Assembly (NCBI GenBank): GCA_024278345.1
Contig: JAJRTK010000128.1
Location: forward strand, 1 to 24,713
From: a bacterium
GTDB taxonomy: Bacteria; CSSED10-310; JAJRTK01
Length of the DNA stretch: 24,713 nt
Direction of reading: 5' to 3'
Shown here: one piece after another, positions 16,349-24,713 of the stretch
Position numbering within the stretch: position 1 is the stretch's first letter
How the letters are laid out: each line of letters starts with the position of its first letter
Notes under the pieces: model-generated
Databases searched by the model: none
Told to the model about the DNA's origin: nothing
Seen by the model: only the letters and a program-made list of their open reading frames with translations
Translations under genes and position numbers: made by a program

Positions 16349-16615
16349 ATGAAAGAGTCTCTCCACTTCGCGGGACAGGGGGGAACGGAACTGTCTGGTC
16401 TCGGTGGGGACCCGGATGTGTCGCTCTTCAAAAAACAGGTTGCGGTCGCTCTTGCGCTCCACGGCTGGCAGGTCCGGGAACGGGTTGGTTGCAAGGGCTT
16501 TGCCATCTACGTGGCCATCGTGGATCCGAAGGATTCCGGGCGCTGCTTGTTGGGCGCCGAATGCGACGGATCGACCTATGGGAAGCTCTTGGGCTGGAAA
16601 GGAGCGGCGTGGTGA
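16349..16615 (+). pseudogene. Remnant of a DUF4011/DUF3320-helicase nuclease domain
   Basis: An 88-codon frame from ATG 16349 aligns with the nuclease region of the large minus-strand protein: MKESLHFA against LKEYLHYA, HGWQVRERVG against HGWQIHEQVG, FAIYVAIVDP against FAIDLALVDP, and GAECDG against GLECDG. It lacks everything before and after, and the first catalytic Asp (FAID) is Tyr (codon 16508-16510). The frame is open back through repeat copy B to 16274 and ends in TGGTGA, overlapping the symporter's GTG start. I read it as a decayed fragment of a second helicase gene, though a short translated protein is possible. Confidence 0.75.
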
Positions 16616-18489
16616 GCTTGACATTGCTTGATTGGGTGATCCTGGTGGTCCTCATCAGCGGGGTTTTTGGGCTGGGCGTGGCGTTGGCAAGACGGGCGAG
16701 CTCCAGTGCGGAGGATTACTTCCTGGGAGGGCGGAGTCTTCCGTGGTGGGTGCTGGGTACCTCCATGGTGGCGACGACGTTTGCCGCCGACACTCCGCTG
16801 GCGGTGACAGGTATCGTCCGGGAACATGGGATCTGGTTCAACTGGTTCGGCTGGCACATGGTCTTTGTGCAGATGCTGGCGGTGCTCCTTTTTTCTCGGC
16901 TTTGGCGGCGTGCTGAGGTGCTTACGGATCTCGAGCTCATCGAGCTTCGTTACGACGGCCGAGCAGCCGCCGTCCTTCGCGGGTTCAAAGCGTTTCATTT
17001 TGCCGTCATCTACAATCTGATCGTCCTTGGATGGGTCATCAAGGGATTGTCCACGGTTCTTGCCGTTCTCCTGGGAGTGGACGAAACGACGGCGGTCTTG
17101 GGTTGCATCCTCTTGGCCATGGTCTATTCGACCCTGGCCGGTTTCTGGGGAGTGGTGGCCACGGACGTTTTCCAGTTTTTTCTTGCGATGATAAGTGCGC
17201 TGGTCCTGGCCTGGTTCTCGGTCCGCGAGGTGGGCGGAATGTCGAGTCTCATGGAGCAGCTCTCCGGTAGGCCGGACTTGACGGCCATCGTCCCTTGGCC
17301 CGGTATTGACGGAAAGCCTTTTTTCCAGAGCGCCTTTTTCCAGTGGCTCATCTTCCTGACGGTGATGTGGTGGTCCAGCCATACCGCCGATGGTGGCGGT
17401 TACTTGATCCAAAGGATGATGTCAGCCAAGGATGAGCGACACGCTCAGTGGGGAACCCTTTGGTTCTCCACGGCATACACCGCTGTCCGGTACTGGCCCT
17501 GGATCGTCGTGGCCCTTGCTTCCCTGGTTCTGCTTTCCCCCTCAGAGGTGGCCCAAGCAGGCGCCGGAGCCAAAGGCGCCTACCCGCTGATGATGAAACG
17601 AGTGCTGGGACCCGGATGGATGGGATTGATGTTGGCTGGTTTCGTGGCGGCTTTCATGTCCACGGTGGATACTCACGTCAATTGGGGTGCCTCCTATCTG
17701 GTCCACGACGTCTGGAAACGGTTCTTTCGCCCCAAGGCCACGGAGCGCGAGACAATCCTGGTGGCGAAGATTGTCACCGTGCTGCTGGTGATCGTTGCTG
17801 CCGGTGTTTCCAGGTTCATCGGTTCCATCGGGAGCGCTTGGATCTTCGTTTGGTCGATGTCGGCCGGGATTGGAGCGGTACTCATCTTGCGGTGGTTCTG
17901 GTGGCGCTTGACCGCCTGGTCGGAGATCGTGGCCTTGGCGTCGAGTCTCTGCCTGGCCTTCGCCTTCGAGGGGTTGGCCGCCATTCAGGCGTATGGAAGA
18001 GGGGATTCCTATCACTTGTTTGAAACACCGGCGTTTCTGGGAGGGATGCCTCTTATGCAGCACCACAAGGCCCTCATCATCGTGGCGATTTCAACGGTCT
18101 GCTGGATCGTGGCCACCAGGTGGAGCCGCCCCGTGGAGTTGGAGCATCTCCGGCGGTTTTATCTCCAGGTCCGACCGCCCGGTGCCTGGGGACCTGTCAT
18201 GAGTGCCGGCGCCAAAAAAGAGCGCGGCAGAGCTCTCTTTTTTCTGGCGTTGGGGTGGATGGGAGGGTGTTGCTTTGTGCTGGGGCTCAACGGGGCGATT
18301 GGGCTTTGGCTCATGGGCAAGGGGGGGCAGGCGATGGTCTGGGGAATGGTGAGCCTGATGGGTGCTATCGTGGGCGGCCTGGTTTTGGCGCGACAAACCA
18401 CGTCCAGAGGGGGCCGACTAGATTCGCTGGCTGGTGACGATGCTTCCCTGAAAGCGCCTGGTCTCGGCTCCGAGTCCCGGGAAGCTTGA
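16612..18489 (+). CDS. Sodium:solute symporter family transporter
   Basis: A 625-residue inner-membrane transporter of the SSS family (LeuT fold), expected to couple Na+ entry to solute uptake. About 13-14 hydrophobic helices are visible. Family signatures include DYFLGGRSLPWW after helix 1, TSMVATTFAADTP in helix 2, and YSTLAGFWGVVATDVFQFF in the middle of the protein. The substrate cannot be told. GTG 16612 is chosen because AGGAG lies upstream and the protein then starts at helix 1 (SLTLLDWVILVVLI); upstream codons belong to other frames of the nuclease remnant. After helix 11 an additional C-terminal region with two to three helices is present, as in the longer SSS subfamily. There are 140 nt to the next gene on the same strand. 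Confidence 0.92.
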   Translation: MSLTLLDWVILVVLISGVFGLGVALARRASSSAEDYFLGGRSLPWWVLGTSMVATTFAADTPLAVTGIVREHGIWFNWFGWHMVFVQMLAVLLFSRLWRRAEVLTDLELIELRYDGRAAAVLRGFKAFHFAVIYNLIVLGWVIKGLSTVLAVLLGVDETTAVLGCILLAMVYSTLAGFWGVVATDVFQFFLAMISALVLAWFSVREVGGMSSLMEQLSGRPDLTAIVPWPGIDGKPFFQSAFFQWLIFLTVMWWSSHTADGGGYLIQRMMSAKDERHAQWGTLWFSTAYTAVRYWPWIVVALASLVLLSPSEVAQAGAGAKGAYPLMMKRVLGPGWMGLMLAGFVAAFMSTVDTHVNWGASYLVHDVWKRFFRPKATERETILVAKIVTVLLVIVAAGVSRFIGSIGSAWIFVWSMSAGIGAVLILRWFWWRLTAWSEIVALASSLCLAFAFEGLAAIQAYGRGDSYHLFETPAFLGGMPLMQHHKALIIVAISTVCWIVATRWSRPVELEHLRRFYLQVRPPGAWGPVMSAGAKKERGRALFFLALGWMGGCCFVLGLNGAIGLWLMGKGGQAMVWGMVSLMGAIVGGLVLARQTTSRGGRLDSLAGDDASLKAPGLGSESREA

Positions 18490-18568
18490 CACGGTGGGAG
18501 TTTCTCTGTTCCGGTGGTGGAAGGATATCGCGGGGATCCTCGCGAGCAGCGGTCGGCCGCAGGGAACT

Positions 18569-18583
18569 CGCGCCGCAGGCGCG
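18569..18583. repeat. GC hairpin between symporter and propeller genes
   Basis: CGCGCC-GCA-GGCGCG is a perfect 6-bp stem with a 3-nt loop, followed by no T-run. It may be a weak transcription pause or a REP-type remnant. Confidence 0.4.
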
Positions 18584-18629
18584 GGTCGGTGCCGAAGTGA
18601 GCAGCACACAACCAAGAGAAGGATCGACC

Positions 18630-19877
18630 ATGACCACGAAAACCTTGCTCCATGGAAGACGTTTTTCGGTGATCCACGGACTTTACGTGGGCATCTTTCT
18701 CTTATGTATAGCCTTTTGGGTGGGCGGAATGGCCGGCTGTGGGAGTGAATCCGAGGCAGTTCCACCGTTGACCCGTTCGGACGGAGCTCACCGCCTGACC
18801 CTGGCCCCGGCGGGAGCCTCGGACCAAAACCCCTGTTTCTCCCCCGACGGGAGTTTTCTAGTCTTCACGCGGTTCAGTAACGGCTACAATGTGGGACCCG
18901 GTCACCTTTACCGCTTGGACCTCGATGGAGCGCGGGCCGCCGGCGATCCGGTTCCCCTCACGGCCGGGGATTTCGACGATGTGAACGTGCCATGGGGCTG
19001 TTTTTCTCCGGATGGCCAGAGGGTTGTGTTTGCCTCCGATCGCCAGGAGGCCAACGATTTCTGGACCCTTGCACCTGATTCCGGGGCCACCGACATGCAG
19101 CGCGTGACTTGGCACGGCGAGCTGCCTGTTTGGATCGAGCATGTCTTTTCTCCTGACGGTCTTTCTCTTGCGTTCGAGCGGGACCTGGACGTAGCCACGG
19201 AAGAGGCGCAGCGCGCTAGTGTTTGGGTGGTGGAGCTCGCTGGGCAGCAGGTTCGCCGCCTCACGAATGCGGACGGTCTGTTGGACGACCGCCTCCCCTC
19301 GTGGTCGCCGGATGGGCGGATGATCCTGTTTCAGAGGCGTTTACCGCCGTCCGACCTCTGGCATGCCCTTCTTATCCCCGCCGTGGGCGGAAATACCTTT
19401 GATATCACCGCGAACGCCGACATTACCGTGCCGGGCCACGATACCGATCTCTCTTGGGTGCCGTCGGGGGAAGCCGTCTTGACTAGCAGCGACCTGGATG
19501 GCATACCGCTGCCGAACATCTGGGCACTTCTGGTGGCGGGAGGTCCGCCTCTTCGCGTGACCACCAGCGATGCTCACGAGGATGGTGCGCCTTGCGCATC
19601 GCCTGACGGCGGTTGGGTTGCCTTCGAATCGCACCGAACCACCGATGAGAACTCCCCGACGGACCTCTGGATTGTTCCCATGCCGCAATCCGTGGCTGCC
19701 AATAATCCCATGAGTTTCGCCGGGCTGGCAGTCCTGGCCCTGTTCATGACCTACGGGCGAATCACTAGGAAGCCCGCCCCATCGGCCACCACTTCTCCCG
19801 ATTTCAATAGGTCGTCCAGCGCTTTTGTCACGGATTTTTCCAGCTTTGCTCCTAGCCTCTTGAAGCCCAGGAGCTGA
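18630..19877 (+). CDS. PD40/TolB-like beta-propeller lipoprotein
   Basis: A 415-residue envelope protein. The signal segment (about 14-36) ends in MAGC, so Cys37 is a probable lipid-attachment site. Six PD40 motifs mark six blades: FSPDGSFLVF, FSPDGQRVVF, FSPDGLSLAF, WSPDGRMILF, WVPSGEAVL and ASPDGGWVAF. Such propellers resemble TolB and the N-terminal domains of prolyl oligopeptidases, but no hydrolase domain follows. A hydrophobic stretch (MSFAGLAVLALFMTYG) followed by RITRK lies near the C-terminus. ATG 18630 is chosen because AGAGAAGGA lies just upstream and a lipoprotein signal follows; the frame is open back to 18486. The last 42 codons overlap the minus-strand helicase gene. Confidence 0.87.
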   Translation: MTTKTLLHGRRFSVIHGLYVGIFLLCIAFWVGGMAGCGSESEAVPPLTRSDGAHRLTLAPAGASDQNPCFSPDGSFLVFTRFSNGYNVGPGHLYRLDLDGARAAGDPVPLTAGDFDDVNVPWGCFSPDGQRVVFASDRQEANDFWTLAPDSGATDMQRVTWHGELPVWIEHVFSPDGLSLAFERDLDVATEEAQRASVWVVELAGQQVRRLTNADGLLDDRLPSWSPDGRMILFQRRLPPSDLWHALLIPAVGGNTFDITANADITVPGHDTDLSWVPSGEAVLTSSDLDGIPLPNIWALLVAGGPPLRVTTSDAHEDGAPCASPDGGWVAFESHRTTDENSPTDLWIVPMPQSVAANNPMSFAGLAVLALFMTYGRITRKPAPSATTSPDFNRSSSAFVTDFSSFAPSLLKPRS

Positions 19878-22800
19878 ACGGTCCTGGATGGGAGCTCTTC
19901 GGGGACGGCGCCCCGCTCCCTGGCCAGGACCACGCGGATTGCTTCTTGGAACTCTTCGGGTGCGATGAGTTTGGGCTCCATGGGACAGTCAATCCCGTGG
20001 CGCCGGCGAACGGGAGCTCGATTCATGGAGGGAAGCCAGAGAAAATCGCCGCGTCTCTTCAGTTTCTTTTTGCGGTTTGCCTCATCGATAGCTCGGCCGA
20101 TGACTTGGCGTGGCTTTTTCGTCAACCGCGTCGAATAAGCCTTGGCGATGACTCGCATCGTTTCGTCGATGTGGATCGGGCTTTCCGTGGCCACGACTTC
20201 CAGAACGACAGATGTCAAGCGCCCCAGGGGAAGTTTCAGGAGGGCGGCGCGATCACCGCGGTCCACGACGAGCATTCGCTGGTACGGCTGGATTTGCAGC
20301 TCTTGGGAAGGCGCTGCCGGGGAGGCGCCTTTTGCCGAAGGCGCGCTCCTCTTATTCCCGCCCCCTCTCTGCTTCCTTCCTTTTTGTTTCCCCAACGCTG
20401 GCTCCTCCAGGAGCTTGTCCACGAGGGCTTCCCATTCCTCGCTGTCAGGGCTTCGAGTTGGGATCCGCTTTTGGGTCCGCGGTTGCCGGTTCACGGATTC
20501 GAGTCTCTTCAGGAGCTCCTTGAGGCTGTTTTCCGGGCGCCGGAGCCAGTCAAGGCACCAGATGCGTTGAACCCGCCACCCAAGATTCTCTAGGACGGAT
20601 GGCCGGATGCGGTCCCGGTCCCGAGCGGAAGAAAGACTCTCGTATATCGGGCCATCGCATTCCAAGCCCACAAGATAACGCTCTGGGTTCCTGGGATCCA
20701 CCAGGGCGAGGTCGATGGCGAAGCCGGGTCCGCCCACCTGTTCGTGGATCTGCCAGCCATGCTGCGCAACTGCTTCGTAGACCCTCCGCCCGAAAGGAGA
20801 GCCGCCGCCACTACCCCGGGTGCCGGGCTTTCTTGCGTCGCCATGCTCCGCGTAGTGGAGGTATTCCTTCAGTGCGGCCACGCCACGGGCCTTGGTGGCG
20901 CCAAGGTTTAACTCCTCCGCCCGGATGGAGGAAAAGAGTACGCACTGGCTCCGGGCACGGGTCACAAGCACATTGAGTCGCCGCCACCCGCCGTCTCGGT
21001 TCAAAGGCCCGAAGTTCATGGAAAGCTTCCCCTCTTCATCCCTCCCGTAGCCGATACTCAGGAAGATGACATCCCGCTCGTCTCCTTGGATGGTCTCCAA
21101 GTTTTTGACGAAGAGAGGTTCCGTAGGATGACGTTCGGAGAACTGTTCCAGGAAGTCATCTTCTTCGTGGCGTGCCAGGAGTTCCAGCTCCAGCTCGATT
21201 CGCCGTTGTTGGGCTATGCTGAATGCCCCGATCCCCAAAGAGAGCTCCGGCGCTTCCCGGGTGTGCCGGAGAACTTCGTGGGCGATGAGCCGCGCCTCCA
21301 GTGGGTTGTCACGACCCTTCCCTCGCTCGTAAACACCCTTTCCCACGAATCGGAACCGGAGGCCCGTTCCCGAAATCCCCGTGGACGGGCTGGGAAAGAC
21401 TCGCAGTTCCCCATCGTAGAATCGCTCGTTGGAAAACTGGATAAGGCTCTGGTGGCGGCTCCGATAGTGCCACCTGAGACGGTGCCGGTGACGCAGATGC
21501 ACGATTCCCAGGCCCAGGATGCTCTCCAGATCGCCAGCGCTGAACGTCTCTCCAGATTCCAGAGATTCAGCTTCCAGAGAATCCGCGGCGATCTTGTTGA
21601 AGAAACTCGTGGGTGGGAGCTGTTTTTCGTCGCCTACCAGCAGGAGCTGTCGCCCTCTTGCCACGGCTCCGAACGCATCGGCTGGTTCCACCTGGCTTGC
21701 CTCGTCGAAGATCACGGCATCGAAAAGGATATCCCCCGGTTCCAGGAACTGAGCGACGGAAATCGGGCTCATCATGAAGCAGGGTTTGATGGACTGGATC
21801 AGATCGCCCACGGTGGAGAGCAGTTTTCGCAGAGGCAGATGGCGCCGCTTTTTTCTGATCTCGGCCTGGAGGATGCCCAATTTTGATCTGCGGGAGGCGC
21901 TGTAACCAAGATTCGGCCGGCGGTGAGCCAGGATTTCCACAAGTCTATGGCGGCTTGCTTGGAGCCACGCCGTATCGAGTGCCGCGAACTTTTCGATGAG
22001 CTTTTCGTGACTGTCCCCGCGGAACCCTTTGAGTTCCTGCCTTTGATGGATGGCCTCGTCACACCAAAGCCGGTAAAAGTGCCGCTGGAAAGTCTTGGCC
22101 AAGCGCCCAGCGTCAACGGCGGTTTCGGGAGCCTCCAGCCACTCCAAAAAATCGGAAAGACCGGCCCGCCGGCACTGCTGAAGCCTTCCCCGATACGCGG
22201 CCCAGTCTTGAAGCGATTCCATGGCTTGCGCCAGGGGGTTCAACCGCGAGCCTAGCGCTTCCCAAGTCACATCTTGCCAATCCTTGCCCAGCCACTCCCT
22301 CTCACTGCTCTCCATCACTTCAAGCCAGGCCGCCCACTCCTTGGCTACCTCTTCCAGGGCGGCCCTGGATGGCTCGAAAACCCGCCGCAGTTCTTCCCGT
22401 CGTTCCGACGCCACGATTTCCCGCACGGATGGTTCTCCCACGGCCCTTCGAAGGATCAACTGCCGGATGGCGATGACGCTCTTGGCGATCTTTTCCAGAA
22501 GATCCCAATCTCCGTCGATCCCCTTCCAATAGCTGTCGAAGAGAGGAGCATACGTTTCGACGTCCCGTCGGAGATCCTCGCGAAGCTTGCCGCTCTCCAC
22601 CACAGCCGACAGGAGCACCAGTTGTTGGGCGAGCCTTGGTTTTCGCACCTCCGGTTGCAGCATTGCACGGATCTGCTTGGAGTCCCGATACCAGGAAGGC
22701 CGAAAAAAACGGAGCCACGATTTCCCATGTTCCCGTCTTCGATGGAGGAGGTCTGGAGAAAAAGTCGTCTCTGCCGCGGACTTTAGGATCTTGGACCAGG

Positions 22801-24713
22801 AGCCTCTCAGTTTTGCTCGCCTTTGGCCCTTCGCCAGCCACTTCGCCATCCCCGGATCAAGGGCGTTCCACCGCGGATCCGCCACGGTGGCGCTAGAGAG
22901 AGTGGGGGCTGCCAAAAGCACTTTCGCCGCCTCCAAGAGCTCCTCCAGCCGCCCCGGGCCAGCGGGAGCTTGGTTCTCCAAGACCCCAGCGACTTTTGCA
23001 CCTTCTTCCACGACTTGCGCCAGCGCCTGGGAAAGCCGCTGGTGTTGCCCTTTGACCCGCTGTTCCACAGCCAGTCCAGCCGACTCCAGGCCGGTTCCCC
23101 GCCACGGGTGTCGCCCCGGCGCTCCGATCCTACGGAGCGCCATGTCTAGGGCTTCCAGACTCTGAATCGCCTCCGAAAGCCGAGCCTTTGTCCATTCCGC
23201 CACGTCGGGAATCTCAAAGAAGGCTTCTTTTTCTCCTTCGAGGCTCACCGCCTCGGACACGCCGTCGAACACCGAAAGCTCAAGTCCACCAAAGGGTTCG
23301 TGCAATTCTCTGACATAACGGTTCAAGCGGTCTCGGATCGACTCCAGCCGCTCGGCATGGAGGTCGTGGGAGCGCCTTGACCGCAGATCCTTCTCCAGGC
23401 CGCGACGGATCTCTTCCAGCACCGCCCGGCGGCTGACCTTCCGGCTATGGAGCGCCAGGACGAAATCGCCGAGCCCCACGTTTTTTAGCCTCCGCTGAAC
23501 CACCTCTAGGGCGGCGGCTTTCTCCGCCACAAAAAGAACCGTCTTGCCCAGGGACAAAAGCTCGGCGATGATGTTCGTGATCGTCTGGGACTTGCCTGTT
23601 CCCGGCGGTCCTTCGATGACGCCACTCAGCCCCTGTTTAGCCATCATGATGGCCCGCTGTTGGCTGGAATCGGCGTCCAGCACCTGGAAACACTCAGCGG
23701 GCGGGATCTCCCGGCCCTCGGGCCAGGCTTCGGTCTCCTCCGTCGGCGGGGAGCCTGTCACCTCGCCACACAGGGAACGGAGCAGCCGGTGTTCCAGGAG
23801 CGGGGCACCCGCCGGCCAGTTATCGGGGTCGAGATCTCTGTACATCAGCAGCTTCGAAAAACTGAAGATCCCGATGTTGATTTCTGGCGAAACCATCCAT
23901 TTCAAGGAGCCTGACACCATGTCCTGAACTGCCTGGAAGTAGTCTGAAGGCCGGAATTCTTCCTCGGCGTCGAGACGGGGAAGCTCCAGCCGAAACTCCT
24001 GCTGGCAAAGCTCATCCAAACAGGGGTTCAGGACGATCTCCTCGTCCAAAACCCGGATGTTGTGCCGGGAATTGACGTTTTTTCGGCGAAGCTCTACGGG
24101 AACGAAAATGAGGGGCGCTCGGGACGGGCCGACCCGCTTTTTCGGATCGTGCCAGACCAGAACCCCCAGAGTCAGGTAGAGAACATTGCATCCCTGTTCT
24201 TCGTTGGCGCTCCGTGCAGCCCGCTGAAGATGGGTCAAACGCATCTGGAGGGCGTCGCCAGGAAGAGCCGTCTGAAGAAAATCGTCCCTATACCGCTCGG
24301 CTAGCTTTCCATCCCGTTCCAACGGTGCAAGGGGAACGAGAAGGTCTCCTCCCATCTTCTCAGAAGGCTCCGCTGCCGCTCCTTCCCCTTGAAGGTCTCC
24401 AGACGTCAAGCTCTCTCGCTCTCCGTCCAGCCTTTCGTGTGTTGCGTTCCTCTCGGGCTGCTCGCAGCCACTCCCATCCCTCGAAGGATCCTCCTGCAAG
24501 GAACCCTCTTCCGCCCCCGAATCGGATCGCCCCACCAGTGGGCAAGCCGCCGTGGAAATATCAGCCCCCGTAACGCCATTCCCGTCCGCTCCGGCCTGTT
24601 CCTCCGCCCCGGCCTGTTCCTCCGCCCCGGCCAGCAGGCCATCCCGGCCCGCTCCACCCTGTTCCTCCGCCCCGGCCCGTTCCTCCGCCCCGGCCCGTTC
24701 CTCCGCCCCGGCC
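19751..24713 (-). CDS. DUF4011 helicase-nuclease with DUF3320 domain, 5' partial
   Basis: The frame has no stop up to the window edge, so the N-terminus is missing; 1653 residues are visible. Order: AGAEE(Q/R) repeats (1-39); the latter part of DUF4011 (about 95-320; MRLTHLQRAARSANEEQG, PLIFVPVELRRK); superfamily 1 helicase with Walker A GPPGTGKS (368-375), a roughly 600-residue charged insertion, Walker B DEAS (Asp1003), GDEKQLPP, and the C-terminal motifs IQGDERDVIFLS and NVLVTRARSQ; a Vsr/PD-(D/E)xK-like nuclease with Asp1334 and Glu1351-Cys-Asp; then DUF3320 (about 1470-1607). The usual DUF4011 opening (LLDLSLRNRLLN type) is not seen and should lie beyond the edge. A GTG at 24535 is internal. 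The architecture is that of large helicase-nucleases often found in defence islands; an antiviral role is inference. Confidence 0.9.
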   Translation of the reverse strand, partial: AGAEERAGAEERAGAEEQGGAGRDGLLAGAEEQAGAEEQAGADGNGVTGADISTAACPLVGRSDSGAEEGSLQEDPSRDGSGCEQPERNATHERLDGERESLTSGDLQGEGAAAEPSEKMGGDLLVPLAPLERDGKLAERYRDDFLQTALPGDALQMRLTHLQRAARSANEEQGCNVLYLTLGVLVWHDPKKRVGPSRAPLIFVPVELRRKNVNSRHNIRVLDEEIVLNPCLDELCQQEFRLELPRLDAEEEFRPSDYFQAVQDMVSGSLKWMVSPEINIGIFSFSKLLMYRDLDPDNWPAGAPLLEHRLLRSLCGEVTGSPPTEETEAWPEGREIPPAECFQVLDADSSQQRAIMMAKQGLSGVIEGPPGTGKSQTITNIIAELLSLGKTVLFVAEKAAALEVVQRRLKNVGLGDFVLALHSRKVSRRAVLEEIRRGLEKDLRSRRSHDLHAERLESIRDRLNRYVRELHEPFGGLELSVFDGVSEAVSLEGEKEAFFEIPDVAEWTKARLSEAIQSLEALDMALRRIGAPGRHPWRGTGLESAGLAVEQRVKGQHQRLSQALAQVVEEGAKVAGVLENQAPAGPGRLEELLEAAKVLLAAPTLSSATVADPRWNALDPGMAKWLAKGQRRAKLRGSWSKILKSAAETTFSPDLLHRRREHGKSWLRFFRPSWYRDSKQIRAMLQPEVRKPRLAQQLVLLSAVVESGKLREDLRRDVETYAPLFDSYWKGIDGDWDLLEKIAKSVIAIRQLILRRAVGEPSVREIVASERREELRRVFEPSRAALEEVAKEWAAWLEVMESSEREWLGKDWQDVTWEALGSRLNPLAQAMESLQDWAAYRGRLQQCRRAGLSDFLEWLEAPETAVDAGRLAKTFQRHFYRLWCDEAIHQRQELKGFRGDSHEKLIEKFAALDTAWLQASRHRLVEILAHRRPNLGYSASRRSKLGILQAEIRKKRRHLPLRKLLSTVGDLIQSIKPCFMMSPISVAQFLEPGDILFDAVIFDEASQVEPADAFGAVARGRQLLLVGDEKQLPPTSFFNKIAADSLEAESLESGETFSAGDLESILGLGIVHLRHRHRLRWHYRSRHQSLIQFSNERFYDGELRVFPSPSTGISGTGLRFRFVGKGVYERGKGRDNPLEARLIAHEVLRHTREAPELSLGIGAFSIAQQRRIELELELLARHEEDDFLEQFSERHPTEPLFVKNLETIQGDERDVIFLSIGYGRDEEGKLSMNFGPLNRDGGWRRLNVLVTRARSQCVLFSSIRAEELNLGATKARGVAALKEYLHYAEHGDARKPGTRGSGGGSPFGRRVYEAVAQHGWQIHEQVGGPGFAIDLALVDPRNPERYLVGLECDGPIYESLSSARDRDRIRPSVLENLGWRVQRIWCLDWLRRPENSLKELLKRLESVNRQPRTQKRIPTRSPDSEEWEALVDKLLEEPALGKQKGRKQRGGGNKRSAPSAKGASPAAPSQELQIQPYQRMLVVDRGDRAALLKLPLGRLTSVVLEVVATESPIHIDETMRVIAKAYSTRLTKKPRQVIGRAIDEANRKKKLKRRGDFLWLPSMNRAPVRRRHGIDCPMEPKLIAPEEFQEAIRVVLARERGAVPEELPSRTVQLLGFKRLGAKLEKSVTKALDDLLKSGEVVADGAGFLVIRP
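24593..24713 (-). repeat. 18-bp tandem repeat coding AGAEE(Q/R)
   Basis: Five units close to GGCCTGTTCCTCCGCCCC (plus strand) lie at 24593-24628 (two) and 24656-24709 (three), separated by a 27-bp spacer, and the array runs to the window edge. On the minus strand each unit is six in-frame codons, Ala-Gly-Ala-Glu-Glu-Gln or Arg. All units and the spacer keep the helicase frame. Confidence 0.85.

Noticed and set aside
24593-24713. CRISPR-like array at the window end
   Set aside because: The 18-bp units are contiguous except for one 27-bp interruption, and they stay in the helicase reading frame; there are no unique spacers.

Overview
The window reads as high-GC chromosomal DNA from a Gram-negative-type bacterium, probably an uncultured or poorly sampled lineage. 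It carries a lipoprotein signal, an FtsB/DivIC-like divisome protein, a Sec-exported protein with several lamin-tail domains, and a DUF1573 protein. Nothing here fixes the taxon, and no rRNA, tRNA, CRISPR array or intact transposase was seen.

Layout. Positions 1-367 hold GC-rich hairpins of a dispersed-repeat type, then khpA (368-598) with a likely terminator hairpin. A 1340-residue secreted protein (760-4782) has six lamin-tail-like modules joined by Pro/Thr linkers and ends in a C-terminal membrane anchor. An unrecognised 300-residue protein (minus strand, ends 4816) and a small FtsB/DivIC-like protein (5922-6233) are divergent across a region with a perfect 14-bp inverted repeat. Repeat copy A (6406-6545) separates them from two minus-strand genes, a DUF1573 protein with a good sigma70-type promoter and a DUF885 putative metallopeptidase. 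queF (9794-10165) reads the other way, behind a leader that can fold in two mutually exclusive ways.

The metabolic core is 10347-16040: carboxyltransferase (pccB-like), biotin carboxylase, a biotin carrier protein and, with a 4-bp ATGA overlap, a 631-residue histone-deacetylase-family enzyme with a large C-terminal extension. The first three make a complete biotin-dependent acyl-CoA carboxylase. The coupled deacylase suggests a link between acyl-CoA level and protein or small-molecule deacylation.

The accessory part is 16041-24713. It starts with nested hairpins and repeat copy B, which runs in frame into an 88-codon remnant of a helicase-associated nuclease domain (catalytic Asp changed to Tyr). 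A Na+/solute symporter and a six-bladed PD40/TolB-like lipoprotein follow. The lipoprotein gene overlaps by 127 bp, tail to tail, a large minus-strand DUF4011-helicase-nuclease-DUF3320 protein. That gene is open to the window edge, so its N-terminus is missing, and its visible N-terminal part is an AGAEE(Q/R) hexapeptide tandem repeat. It is the main defence-type candidate, and the remnant at 16349 shows that a related gene once lay about 4 kb away.
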